Of a stretch of DNA of 42,742 bases, positions 16,669-25,248 are shown piece by piece. Positions within the stretch are counted from its first letter, which is position 1. Each line of letters starts with the position of its first letter. Below the pieces are notes generated by a model that saw only the letters and a list, made by a program, of their open reading frames with translations, was not told the DNA's origin and ran no database searches. The DNA comes from an uncultured Flavobacteriales bacterium (lineage in GTDB: Bacteria; Bacteroidota; Bacteroidia; Flavobacteriales_G; Salibacteraceae): assembly GCA_913062955.1 (NCBI GenBank), contig CAJXZP010000031.1, positions 1-42,742 on the forward strand. Direction: 5' to 3'. The translations under genes were made by a program, and so were the position numbers.

Positions 16669-17433
16669 TTATTTACTTTTAATTAGATTCAACAATTGTT
16701 TGGCTACCAAAGCAGACGACTGCGGATTTTGCCCGGTAATCAACCATCCATCTGTAATGGCAAAACTGGACCAGTCTGCGCCTTTTTGATAAATAGCACC
16801 CCGTTCGCTCAACATGTTTTCTATTAAAAACGGAACAATTTGCGTTAATCCAACAGCCGCTTCTTCTCCATTTGTAAATCCGGTCACGTTTTTTCCTTTG
16901 ACCAAAGCTTGCCCATTGGCTGCTTTTACATTTTTAAGAGCTGCGGGTGCATGACACACAAAAGCAATGGGTTTATTATGGGCATAGAACGATTCAATTA
17001 ATTGAATGGAATGTTTGTTTTCCGCCAAATCCCATAATGGACCGTGGCCTCCTGGATAAAATACGGCATCGTAATCGGACTGATTTACATGGGCCAATTT
17101 TCGGGTATGACTAAACTTTTTTTGTGTTTTTTCATCCTTGAAATAGCGTTTTGATGCCTCGGTTTGAAAATCAGGAGCGGTACTTTTCGGATCAATGGGA
17201 GGCAATCCTCCTTTGGGAGATACAATATCCACCCGGATTCCCAGGTCTGTAAGATAGTAGTATGGTGTGGCGAATTCTTCGATCCACAAACCCGTTTTCT
17301 TGCCAGTATCCCCTAATTGATCGTGAGAGGTTACCACAAATAAAACTTTAATTTTCTTTTCTTTTTGTGCAAATCCTACATTCGACAAAAGAGTCACTAA
17401 TCCGATCAATAAATATTTATGTAATGTGTTCAT
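16669..17433 (-). CDS. Exported DJ-1/PfpI-superfamily protein
   Basis: The 254-residue protein has a signal peptide (LLIGLVTLLSNVGFAQ) and a class I glutamine amidotransferase-like fold of the Hsp31/YajL type: FYPGGHGPLWDL at 125-136 and the nucleophile elbow IAFVCHAPAAL with Cys160 and His161. Related enzymes act as glyoxalase III-type hydratases, chaperones or deglycases. Export to the periplasm is unusual for the family. It sits between the SDR and NTF2-like genes in the operon, with a 25-bp gap upstream. Confidence 0.88.
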   Translation of the reverse strand: MNTLHKYLLIGLVTLLSNVGFAQKEKKIKVLFVVTSHDQLGDTGKKTGLWIEEFATPYYYLTDLGIRVDIVSPKGGLPPIDPKSTAPDFQTEASKRYFKDEKTQKKFSHTRKLAHVNQSDYDAVFYPGGHGPLWDLAENKHSIQLIESFYAHNKPIAFVCHAPAALKNVKAANGQALVKGKNVTGFTNGEEAAVGLTQIVPFLIENMLSERGAIYQKGADWSSFAITDGWLITGQNPQSSALVAKQLLNLIKSK

Positions 17434-17458
17434 TTTTTATGTGTTTTTTAGTTAAAAA

Positions 17459-18202
17459 TTAAATGGCATGTCCAATAGAATGCCCACCTGCTACATTTAG
17501 GGTTTCACCGGTTACAAAATTTGAAGTAGCTAAATAATAAGCAGCTTCCGCAATTTCGTGAGCTTCCCCAATCCGGTTTAATACATGTAAGCCTGCCAAA
17601 CTATCGGCATCTTCAATTCCAATTTTACCTTGCAACGGACTTCTAATAATTCCTGGAGCAATGGTGTTAATTTTAATGTTATCCTTACCAAATTCGGCCG
17701 CTAATTGTCGCGTTAGTGCATGAATTGCCCCTTTACTGGTTAAGGGAGCTGTAGCCGGAAACCCACCAATGGCATGGTCTACCAACACCGTTCCCATATT
17801 AATAATGGATCCTGCTTTCTGTTTTAGCATTTGAGGAATTACGGCCTGGGATGCAAAATAGGTTCCTTTAAGATTGACCTTCCAATACAGATCCAAATCA
17901 CTTTCTTTTACTTCCAAAAAAGGCTTGGGAGCAAATAAACCTGCGTTGTTAATTAACACATCTACCGAATTGAATTTTTGGAGAGCCAATTCCACCAACC
18001 GTTGACCGGTTTCTGGTTTACTTATATCGCCCGCTAAATACACGGCATTTTTAGGAGAACCCAATTCTATATATGCCTTCCTTAAGTTTTCTTCATTCGA
18101 AGAATTCATTACCACTTGGCTGTTTTTTTGAATAAATAACTTCGCCATTTCTTTTCCAAGGCCCATGGATGCCCCTGTAATAATTACTGTTTTATTTTCC
18201 AT
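17459..18202 (-). CDS. Short-chain dehydrogenase/reductase lacking the catalytic tyrosine
   Basis: A 247-residue Rossmann protein with the cofactor motif TGASMGLG (9-16), the NNAG motif at 85-88 (LINNAGLF), Asn110 (KVNLKG) and the PG motif (NTIAPGIIRSPL). The active site is altered: where the family has Y-x3-K, this protein has P153-x3-K157 (FPATAPLTSKGAI), and the catalytic Ser position reads NMGT. It may therefore use another acid or be non-catalytic. It starts 1 nt after the tautomerase gene and ends in GHSIGHAI. Confidence 0.9.
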   Translation of the reverse strand: MENKTVIITGASMGLGKEMAKLFIQKNSQVVMNSSNEENLRKAYIELGSPKNAVYLAGDISKPETGQRLVELALQKFNSVDVLINNAGLFAPKPFLEVKESDLDLYWKVNLKGTYFASQAVIPQMLKQKAGSIINMGTVLVDHAIGGFPATAPLTSKGAIHALTRQLAAEFGKDNIKINTIAPGIIRSPLQGKIGIEDADSLAGLHVLNRIGEAHEIAEAAYYLATSNFVTGETLNVAGGHSIGHAI

Positions 18203-18203
18203 C

Positions 18204-18401
18204 TTAGTCCGTTTGTTTTCCTAAATATTGCTTCCCATTTACGCCCCAATTGCCTGTCGGAATTTCATCAATAACGACATGCGTTGTTTGTGGGTTTTTG
18301 TGAAGGATGTCTACCACGAGCTGTGTAGCTCCTTCTATTAATTGACGTTTTTGATCCTGTGTTACTTCTTCGTCCGTAACTCTAATGTTAATGTATGGCA
18401 T
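18204..18401 (-). CDS. 4-oxalocrotonate tautomerase-family protein
   Basis: A 65-residue protein beginning MPYINIRVTDEEVT; Pro2 becomes the N-terminal catalytic proline after Met removal, as in 4-OT and related tautomerases. The length and the final TTHVVIDEIPTGNWGVNGK match the family. It is the first gene of the operon, immediately upstream of the SDR. Substrate is not known. Confidence 0.9.
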   Translation of the reverse strand: MPYINIRVTDEEVTQDQKRQLIEGATQLVVDILHKNPQTTHVVIDEIPTGNWGVNGKQYLGKQTD

Positions 18402-18468
18402 AACTTAATTATTAAATTAATTGTCATGCAAAGTTGAAGCGGAACTACAATTTTGGAAAGGAGGGTTA

Positions 18469-18485
18469 TCACTTCTTTGAAGTGA
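18469..18485. promoter_or_regulatory. Palindrome TCACTTC-TTT-GAAGTGA, candidate regulator site
   Basis: A perfect 7-bp inverted repeat lies 68 bp upstream of the tautomerase start, between the regulator gene and the operon. On the minus strand a CAACTTTG sequence (18429-18436), close to the TAnnTTTG -7 consensus, lies about 40 bp downstream of it. The spacing fits an activator or repressor site for the adjacent Crp/Fnr-type protein. Confidence 0.5.
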
Positions 18486-18522
18486 GGTAGGTCACATTTT
18501 GGAATAATAAGGAGGCAAAGGT

Positions 18523-19086
18523 TTACGTATTTAACCGACTCAACGTTTCTCTAGAAACCCCTAAGTAAGCCGCAATCATTTTTTTAGGAACCCGTTGAAA
18601 CAGTTTTGGGTATTGGCAAAGCAACAAATTGTATCGTTCTTTGGTGGAATTCTTTAATAAGGATAACACCCTGTTTTGTTGCGCAATACGACCCATTTTA
18701 CTCTTTTTTGCCCAAAAACGTTCCATTTTATGCATTTCAGCAGTCAATTTGTCTCTATCTTCAAATGTGATATATAACAGTTCACTATCCTCTATACAAT
18801 CAATAAATGTTTTGGATTCGGTTTGCATGACAAAGGATTCATAATCGGTAATCCACCAATTTTCCATTCCAAATTGAAGAATATGTTCTTTGCCATTCAC
18901 ATCCATGAAATAACTTTTCAAACACCCTTTAATGATCCAATATTCCTTGGTTACAATTTCACCTTCTTGAACAATGTATTGATGTTTACGCTTTTTGACG
19001 GATCTAAAATGACTTAATACAAAATCAAATTCCGCATCCGTAAGGCTTATAATTTCTTCAATATGTTTTCTTAATGGATGCATCAT
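18523..19086 (-). CDS. Crp/Fnr-family transcriptional regulator
   Basis: The 187-residue protein has a cyclic nucleotide-binding-like beta roll (QYIVQEGEIVTKEYWIIKGC, FGMENWWITDYESF) and a C-terminal winged helix (FQRVPKKMIAAYLGVSRETL). The phosphate-binding cassette of true cAMP receptors is not evident, so the ligand is unknown. It is oriented toward, and 120 bp upstream of, the tautomerase operon, with a palindrome in the gap, so local control of that operon is likely. Confidence 0.88.
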   Translation of the reverse strand: MMHPLRKHIEEIISLTDAEFDFVLSHFRSVKKRKHQYIVQEGEIVTKEYWIIKGCLKSYFMDVNGKEHILQFGMENWWITDYESFVMQTESKTFIDCIEDSELLYITFEDRDKLTAEMHKMERFWAKKSKMGRIAQQNRVLSLLKNSTKERYNLLLCQYPKLFQRVPKKMIAAYLGVSRETLSRLNT

Positions 19087-19410
19087 TTTATTGGTAATGA
19101 GTGAACAGCTTGCTTTGGAATAGACCGATTCTTAAAAGCAGCGAAACTACTATTTTAAAGGTTTCAAAGGACTTCTATCCACACCAATTCCTAATCCAAG
19201 ACATAAAATCTCTAGTTCGGCAATCAGTGCGGGTTTGAATAGTGTTTACCTACAAAAACAAATAAATCCTGAACCCCACTTTGAATAGATAAGATTAGTT
19301 TCTCACACGATAATACTTTGATTACCCAAGTTTACGAAATTCGGTTGCAGCATGCCGAGGTATCGGAATACGGTCCATGGATTACGTAGGTATTAGGTAG
19401 CTGTTCCATT
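19087..19410. other. Gene-free stretch
   Basis: No convincing frame, hairpin or repeat was found in these 324 bases; they should contain the promoter of the Crp/Fnr gene at the left end. Confidence 0.45.
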
Positions 19411-20055
19411 TTATTTAATCTCTACTAATTTAAAGATTACCGTGCTTGCATTTGGATACGTATATTTCCATTCTACAAAACCTGTTGAATTTTCAAATAA
19501 AGCAGTCATTTTGTATACACCCTCCTTTTGTATAAGGGATGTGTTTTGCCCTTCTATTCGCCAACATTCTTTTTTTTCACCTAAGACAGAACAGTTTTCT
19601 TTCTGACCAATACTAATTTCTTGTTGAATGGTTTTCCCTGTTTGATCTCCGTAACCATTAATAAAGCTATGGGTAGACGAAATTTTATAGCCTTCTTTTG
19701 GAGGAATCATTATCTTCGGATAAGGAGCAATGGTCAGTTTGCTCAATTCAATTAAATGTATGGGTACTTGGATTTCCAAGGATTCTCCATCATCGGTAAT
19801 ACCTCTCCAATTTTCATTTTTATTGGCGGAACTTATCGAATACCAAAAGGCTTTTTTTTGATGGAATAAACGAAGGAAACCAGAGGATTCAATCCTCATA
19901 ACTAAGGTATCAAAATATTGAACCCTATTGGCGGAGTCCAATTTTTCCACCCTATAGAAATACTCTTTCCCAACGGAATAAACGGAACTATTTACTTTAG
20001 CGGTCGAACAGGATGTAAAAGTTAAACCGAGAATTAAAATCACTAACTTAATCAT
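19411..20055 (-). CDS. Lipoprotein of unknown function
   Basis: A 214-residue protein with a signal sequence MIKLVILILGLTFTSC, where the Cys is the lipidation site. The ATG at 20055 is preferred to an upstream TTG. The mature part is beta-rich with no recognised domain (VGKEYFYRVEKLDSANRVQY, FENSTGFVEWKYTYPNAS). A probable membrane-anchored periplasmic protein. Confidence 0.7.
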   Translation of the reverse strand: MIKLVILILGLTFTSCSTAKVNSSVYSVGKEYFYRVEKLDSANRVQYFDTLVMRIESSGFLRLFHQKKAFWYSISSANKNENWRGITDDGESLEIQVPIHLIELSKLTIAPYPKIMIPPKEGYKISSTHSFINGYGDQTGKTIQQEISIGQKENCSVLGEKKECWRIEGQNTSLIQKEGVYKMTALFENSTGFVEWKYTYPNASTVIFKLVEIK

Positions 20056-20126
20056 GGCAAAAAAATTCAACTCCAGTCCGCATAGGATGTTTAACCTTTG
20101 TTAACCCTAATGGGTTCTATGTTTTT

Positions 20127-20663
20127 TTACTTTACTTCAGGAATTTCACTATTCTTTACTGGAACAACGACTACACCATCCCTATCAATGAAGCCATAAA
20201 ATCCGTTTTGTTGCACTAACGCCCAGTCTGGATGATACGTTCCAAAAGCAAATATCTCTTCGTACTGTGGAGCTACCACTTCCTTTCCATCGCTATCAAT
20301 AAAACCAAAAAGACCATTATTTTGCACCAATGCCCAATCGGATTGATACGTTCCAAAAGCAGAAATCTCTTCGTACTGTGGAGCTACCACTTCCTTTCCA
20401 TCCGTATCAATGAAACCATAAAGACCCTTGTTTTGTACCAATGCCCAATCGGATTGATACGTTCCAAAAGCAGATATTTCTTCATACTGCGGTTCTACAA
20501 CTTCCTTTCCATCCGTATCAATGAAGCCAAAATAGCCATCGTTTTGAACCAATGCCAAGTCTTTGTGATACATTCCAAAAGCAGATATTTTGTCATAATC
20601 TTGGCCAAATACGAGGGAGCACGATAAAAGTAAAATGGTCCATGTAAGCGTTGTGTTTTTCAT
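20127..20663 (-). CDS. Secreted WG-repeat protein
   Basis: The 178-residue protein has a signal peptide (LLLSCSLVFGQ) and four WG (KWG) repeats of 37 residues, each containing WALVQN-G-GFID-DGKEVV-PQYEEI. The DNA copies repeat every 111 bp and are very similar, so the array can change copy number by recombination. WG repeats form beta-propeller-like or solenoid surfaces; here they are probably exported. No partner is visible nearby. Confidence 0.85.
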   Translation of the reverse strand: MKNTTLTWTILLLSCSLVFGQDYDKISAFGMYHKDLALVQNDGYFGFIDTDGKEVVEPQYEEISAFGTYQSDWALVQNKGLYGFIDTDGKEVVAPQYEEISAFGTYQSDWALVQNNGLFGFIDSDGKEVVAPQYEEIFAFGTYHPDWALVQQNGFYGFIDRDGVVVVPVKNSEIPEVK

Positions 20664-20948
20664 ATTATCGTGTATTAATTAAATCTAACGCACATCACCC
20701 CCTTAATTAAAAGCGTGATTTGAAATGCTTTACAGGTTTTGATTAAAGAATTCTAAATTACCACATAATCTGTTAGGTAAAAAATCAAAGATTAATTCCC
20801 CCCCCCCCTCTACTCCAATATTTCATTTTGGCCATAGCCCGTTCTTTGTGATCTATGGGTTATTATCCACCAGGCTAAGCTTTTGTTTAGAAATGGCATT
20901 TGTCTATTCCATGCTTACCATCTGTTTTCTGAATTCCTCCAGGTGTGA
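20664..20948. other. Spacer with 11-base C tract and possible coding remnants
   Basis: A run of 11 C lies at 20798-20808. On the minus strand short protein-like pieces appear, such as DHKERAMAKMKYWSRGG running into the G run, and SHLEEFRKQMVSME directly after the acetyltransferase stop in the same frame. These may be leftovers of a lost gene; nothing complete is present. Confidence 0.35.
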
Positions 20949-21473
20949 TTAGTCTTTGAAAATAATAGGATGATTTATTTTAACAAACTGTTCTACTTCC
21001 AATGCCGAAAGAGTATCTGGGTACGACATCAGTAGAAAAGGTAAGGGTGCATGGCCAACACTTGGAGCCGGCACTTCATACGGATGGAGATTCTGTTTAA
21101 ACCCGATTCTCTCGTAAAATTTTATTCTACGTTTATTTATATGGGATGTTGGCAGTTCCACTTCCAGTAAAATGGGTTTGTCATTGCTCGCCATAAACTT
21201 TTCAAGAATCAACTTTCCAAATCCCTTATTTCGTAGTTGGGCATCCGTTGCAAAATGATCAATGTACCTAAGCGATTCCAAATCCCACCATAGAAGAAAC
21301 CCGATCCATTGTTCTTCATCCCTCAGGATGTCAAAATGATAATTTGGATTCTTCATCACCCGACACTGGGCATCAATTGATCTTCGTTCTTCCAAAGGAA
21401 AGGCTTGCTCATAGAGATTCCACGCTTTATTAAAAACTTGATCTGAAGTGTTTTTGACTCTTATTTGTTTCAT
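20949..21473 (-). CDS. GNAT-family N-acetyltransferase
   Basis: A 174-residue protein with the acetyl-CoA loop motif RNKGFGKLIL at about 82-91, preceded by the YIDHFATD strand, and the KFYERIGFKQN motif later. This is the standard GNAT core. The substrate is unknown. It starts with a good ATG. Confidence 0.88.
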   Translation of the reverse strand: MKQIRVKNTSDQVFNKAWNLYEQAFPLEERRSIDAQCRVMKNPNYHFDILRDEEQWIGFLLWWDLESLRYIDHFATDAQLRNKGFGKLILEKFMASNDKPILLEVELPTSHINKRRIKFYERIGFKQNLHPYEVPAPSVGHAPLPFLLMSYPDTLSALEVEQFVKINHPIIFKD

Positions 21474-21582
21474 TTACTGGTTTACTGCTACCATTCAAAT
21501 ATATGGAATGGCTATCATGAAATGTGCTTTTTCGGTTAAGTTTTGTTCACTACTATGATTTCCCATTTCCAAGATTTGTCTT

Positions 21583-21717
21583 TTACAGAATGAAAAATGC
21601 GTTAGCTCCACGAGCAATTTCGTCCAACTCCCCTCTTTTCGATGACCATTTGAATACATACCTGGCTAGAATATTCCGTTCTTGAGGTAGCGGTTTTACT
21701 GTTAAGTTATTTTTCAT
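21583..21717 (-). CDS. 44-residue ORF coupled to the DinB-like gene
   Basis: Its ATG overlaps the DinB-like stop as ATGA (21714-21717). The product begins MKNNLTVKPLPQERNILARY and continues with VFKWSSKRGELDEIARGANA, a basic, soluble, protein-like composition. The 4-nt overlap is the classic sign of translational coupling. No family was recognised; it could be a small-protein gene or the start of a gene cut short. Confidence 0.5.
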   Translation of the reverse strand: MKNNLTVKPLPQERNILARYVFKWSSKRGELDEIARGANAFFIL

Positions 21718-22190
21718 GAAATTTCGTACGTGACAATCATTTTTTCAATTTGAAGTCGGTGCCTCAAAACATGGACTATTGCGTGTTCAATAAGAGCTTC
21801 TAAATCGTATGTAGTCCATGAAGTTTTAATTAGGGTATTCAACAACTCCTCATCTGTTAAAAGCCATTTGTCTTCAAAAGTGGCCACCGTATATGTCAAC
21901 ATTTGATCCAATTCAAATATCCCTTGATTCGTTTTTGAAATTTCTATCTCTGGAACTACATAGGTATTTCCAAATCTTATTCTAATATGGTTTGCATAAA
22001 CATACCCCGAACGAATGATGTGTAACACTACATTTTTAACGGATTGAAAATCTGTATCCGCTTCCGGGTTACATCTCTTTATGAATTTATCCTCAGAAAT
22101 TTGAAGCAATAGTGCTTTTAATTCCTCCAGTGCTTTTTCATATTCGTCCGTTAAAGCTCCAATGGCACCTTTTCTATATGTTTTCTTCAT
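21714..22190 (-). CDS. DinB-like four-helix protein
   Basis: A 158-residue helical protein matching the DinB/YfiT-like metal-binding bundle: NVVLHIIRSGYVYANHIRIR with the first His, and the late HAIVHVLRHRLQIEKM helix carrying two further His residues. Relatives include thiol-dependent transferases and proteins of unknown function. It is translationally linked to the small downstream ORF. Confidence 0.75.
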   Translation of the reverse strand: MKKTYRKGAIGALTDEYEKALEELKALLLQISEDKFIKRCNPEADTDFQSVKNVVLHIIRSGYVYANHIRIRFGNTYVVPEIEISKTNQGIFELDQMLTYTVATFEDKWLLTDEELLNTLIKTSWTTYDLEALIEHAIVHVLRHRLQIEKMIVTYEIS

Positions 22191-22519
22191 TTTTATTTCT
22201 CGATATTTTCACTTCCACTAATCGGTACAAAATAATGAATTCACAAGGCTTTTCACTTTGTCATTACAGAGTTCTAAGGCACCCAATATTCTACCCTCAG
22301 TAAAACGGGTTCCTTTTTAATTGGAAATTTCTTGTTACTCTAGGCTAATATTTCATTTTACCCTTAGGATACTTTATTAGGGATTCGTGTTCTTGTAGCT
22401 GACAAACAAAAGGATGATTCTAAACTACAATGGGTCCAAGTTATTTAAAGTATCTAAGCAAGTCGAAGTCAAGCCACCACGCATATTAGCCCGTCAAATA
22501 AGTTTTAACTTTTTGGTCG
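22191..22519. other. Gene-free stretch
   Basis: No convincing coding frame, strong hairpin or repeat was recognised here apart from the expected promoter of the DinB-like gene. Confidence 0.4.
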
Positions 22520-22759
22520 TCAGTTCTTCTCTGGCAAAGCATCAAATTCCTTTCTTTTATTTTCAAACCACTGGGTCATGGCATCAGGCAACTGCATGAG
22601 TTCCTGCATTTTGCTCATTGCTTTCAGGTGTTCTTTGTCACCGGATTGAAACATTTCCATTCCATGTTTTTTACTTTGCGCTGCCATTTCCCCAAAAGTG
22701 TCCGAATGAAACTCAACGTCACATGCACCCCCTAATTGTTTACACGTCATGGTCTTCAT
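22520..22759 (-). CDS. DUF1059-type small protein
   Basis: A 79-residue protein starting MKTMTCKQLGGACDVEFHSD, the hallmark of the DUF1059 family, with conserved Cys5 and Cys13 and a following FGEMAAQSKKHGMEMF helix. The function of the family is unknown; the cysteines may bind metal. Confidence 0.85.
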   Translation of the reverse strand: MKTMTCKQLGGACDVEFHSDTFGEMAAQSKKHGMEMFQSGDKEHLKAMSKMQELMQLPDAMTQWFENKRKEFDALPEKN

Positions 22760-22960
22760 ATTTTTTTGTTTTAGTAGTTACTATTATTACTTTTTCAACT
22801 CTAATGCTCTACGATTCGGTTAGGTATAGTGCGAGATTGGCTCTATTTCCCTTTCCAATTAACAGATTGGCTTACTCCATAATTTTCACTTGCATAATCG
22901 TACCTTAGCAGGCAGTACACGCAGCTTTTGGAGCCATTAGCACTTGGGTACCGAAAACGA

Positions 22961-23212
22961 TCAGTAGTTCAAATTCCTTTCTTTTATACGTATTTCCAAG
23001 GCTTTATTATTTTTCTTATTTTTAGTGGCTATGGGAATATAGATTACGGGAAGAAAAGTTAACAAACCAAAACCATTTGTAACCGTGCTATAAATCGCAA
23101 TTCCAATTAAAACACCCAATATTAAAGCATCATATAGATTAGAGGATTTAATTTTCTTTGCCTCTTGTAATAATTCTTCGTCTGTTAATTCTGTAATTTT
23201 CTGTTGCTTCAT
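22961..23212 (-). CDS. Small membrane protein
   Basis: An 83-residue protein with a charged N-terminal helix (DEELLQEAKKIKSSNLYDAL), two hydrophobic segments (ILGVLIGIAIYSTVT, LLTFLPVIYIPIAT) and a basic tail. It matches no named family I recognise, but the topology and composition are those of a real membrane protein. Confidence 0.6.
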   Translation of the reverse strand: MKQQKITELTDEELLQEAKKIKSSNLYDALILGVLIGIAIYSTVTNGFGLLTFLPVIYIPIATKNKKNNKALEIRIKERNLNY

Positions 23213-23498
23213 TTTTTTCTTTTAACAGTTTCTTTCGAATGGAAGTGTTGGTTCAGCAATAAAGCCCACTAACATATACCTGCACCAGGTAACGCAATTC
23301 GCACCATTTTTCAGGATTCTAAAATACCTAATATTCGGATAGGTAAATTCAAATACGCGTCTTTTTTTTTGGTCATCATCCTGTTACCCAAAGGATGCCC
23401 TGTGTCGTAAACCCAGGTAGATCCACAAAACCAAGCGTTTGCTTAGTTACACAAATCAAGATTTACCACCTCAGGACCTCCATCCTATAATTTCGCGC

Positions 23499-23801
23499 CT
23501 AAGAGCCAGATAAAAGCCACTCATGGGCTTCTTGTTCTGAATAGAATTGTTTTAGTTTTTCAGAGTCTATACTCTCATTTTTATAGGGCGGAATCGTCAA
23601 GAAAGCAATTCTATTGAACTTTAATAAGAGAGGTTCTTTATGGCTTAATTCCGTTTTACAAAATTTCAAAACTTCTAAGGATTCGAAATTGTGATTTCCA
23701 AAGTCAATTAATAAAGTATTGGGTGGCGAAATATTCAATATCTCTAGAATCATTTTATTCACCTCCTTACAGGTAATCGGATTTTCTAAAACTATTTTCA
23801 A
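23499..23801 (-). CDS. Small protein, possibly STAS-like
   Basis: A 100-residue frame with alternating strands and helices (NTLLIDFGNHNFESLEVLKF, EPLLLKFNRIAFLTIPPY) loosely recalls STAS or DUF4325-type single-domain proteins. It has no ATG before residue 17, so it would start at TTG 23801 or internally at ATG (MILEIL). The family call is tentative. Confidence 0.5.
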   Translation of the reverse strand: MKIVLENPITCKEVNKMILEILNISPPNTLLIDFGNHNFESLEVLKFCKTELSHKEPLLLKFNRIAFLTIPPYKNESIDSEKLKQFYSEQEAHEWLLSGS

Positions 23802-24067
23802 AATTTGATTATTTATATTTTTTCTAATAGTTGCTAATGTTTTGTTAAACGTGAATGGGATTTTTTATGCAGAATATTTTACTACGCTACAGGGTATAAA
23901 TAGACTTTATTTTGATAATTAAAAATTACCATAAAATTACAGTATTGGCAGACTTTCCTAGATGGAGTAAACTTTCTAAACTAATTGCCCGAAGTACGTC
24001 TTCGCTTTTTCCAATGCTGAACTGATTGCATTGGTTGCCTGTCGAGATGTATTCCTTGGGGGGGCAC

Positions 24068-24586
24068 TTAGTTTTTGGAGGTTGTTATTATTTTTATTTT
24101 ACCTGTAAAAAGAAGCTTGATGTACTTCCAAAAACCGAATTCATACCTTTTTATTTCTTTCAATTCCAATGCTTCGAACATTTCGTCAAAATTGGTATAA
24201 AACAGACCGTTGATTTTAACACGGGTATACATACTTTGATCCACAAGATGAGCTGTTTTATAATCACCACCGGAACCATATTCGGTTGATTGTATTACGC
24301 CAACATAATTACTGAATCTAGTTGTTTTACCAAATGGTTTCAATGGAGAGAACCATTTCATAGTTTTTTCGGAAGTGTTAATGCGGATATATTTGAAGTC
24401 TTTCATAATAATATAAATGACAAGCAGCAAAAAGCCAAAGAACATAGTAATGGCCGAGTTTTTAAAGTTGCATTCCGTTAGGACCAATCGCAAACCTAAC
24501 AGGAATAGAAACATTAAGGAGGACATAAGCAACATCATTAAAAGAAACCAAAGAATATATTTTGTTTTGAACTTACTCTTTATCAT
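24068..24586 (-). CDS. Membrane protein of unknown function
   Basis: A 172-residue protein with two N-terminal membrane segments (about 10-35 and 45-62) and a cytoplasmic-looking C-terminal domain. It contains a PH-like or YcxB-like pattern (YIRINTSEKTMKWFSPLKPF, KINGLFYTNFDEMFEALELK). No specific family is certain. Confidence 0.6.
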   Translation of the reverse strand: MIKSKFKTKYILWFLLMMLLMSSLMFLFLLGLRLVLTECNFKNSAITMFFGFLLLVIYIIMKDFKYIRINTSEKTMKWFSPLKPFGKTTRFSNYVGVIQSTEYGSGGDYKTAHLVDQSMYTRVKINGLFYTNFDEMFEALELKEIKRYEFGFWKYIKLLFTGKIKIITTSKN

Positions 24587-24930
24587 AATTTTTCAGTAAT
24601 GCCAACGGTTTCGAAATACCGTGTATTAATACAACATTCGCAAATGCTAAACTACCTACTCCTTAACGCTATACGATTTAGGTGCAATATAAAAAAAGAG
24701 TTCTTATTAATAAAGGTAATGAGGTTACAAAAAAGACAAGTCAGTAGAAGACAGGAAATAACACCTCACAAATAAAGATGAATTTAGGTACCTACATTCC
24801 ATATAATTAAACCTAGTTACAAAAAACAAAAAGGTAAAATCGATTAACCAAAATCACGTTCTCTACTCTCGACAAGTAAAAGTTTTTACGTTGAATTAAG
24901 ATGGATTCCTAAACAAAGCCAACCATTTGT
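24587..24930. other. Gene-free stretch
   Basis: An AT-rich spacer with several A runs; no hairpin, repeat or coding frame stood out. Confidence 0.4.
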
Positions 24931-25135
24931 TTAATTAGAATCTCCCATTTCGTCATCCCTTTCGTTCCTCATCTTTTCGTTTTCTTGGTCCACAATATCC
25001 CATAATGCTTGATTTTCGGGATTCTCATTTGCTGTTAATAGTTCACTTATATTTAATCCATTAATCTTAATATTTGGACAGACCTGTCCTTATGATAAAC
25101 TTATCTTTTTCTAAATATGCCTCAATTTTATCCAT
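24931..25135 (-). pseudogene. Frameshifted small acidic protein gene
   Basis: ATG at 25135 starts MDKIEAYLEKDKFIIRTG, but that frame stops soon after. A one-base shift near 25083 continues as QVCPNIKINGLNISELLTAN, ENPENQALWDIVDQENEKMR and NERDDEMGDSN to TAA at 24931. Joined, this gives about 68 residues with the composition of a real soluble acidic protein. It has no known relative to me. The break is either decay or a sequencing indel. Confidence 0.5.
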
Positions 25136-25248
25136 TTTAATTTTGCCTCACCATTAGCTAATCTACGTTATAAAGCTGTTCGGTTAGGTTATGTATTAGT
25201 TATGCTGAATAATTTCTAATCGTTAAAAGTATGAATTACTAATTAGAG

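Noticed and set aside
23985-24020. Plus-strand terminator CGAAGTACGTCTTCGCTTTTT
   Set aside because: The stem is only 5 bp and no plus-strand gene precedes it.
25083-25100. Programmed frameshift in the small acidic gene
   Set aside because: No slippery heptamer or following stem-loop was seen at the junction.
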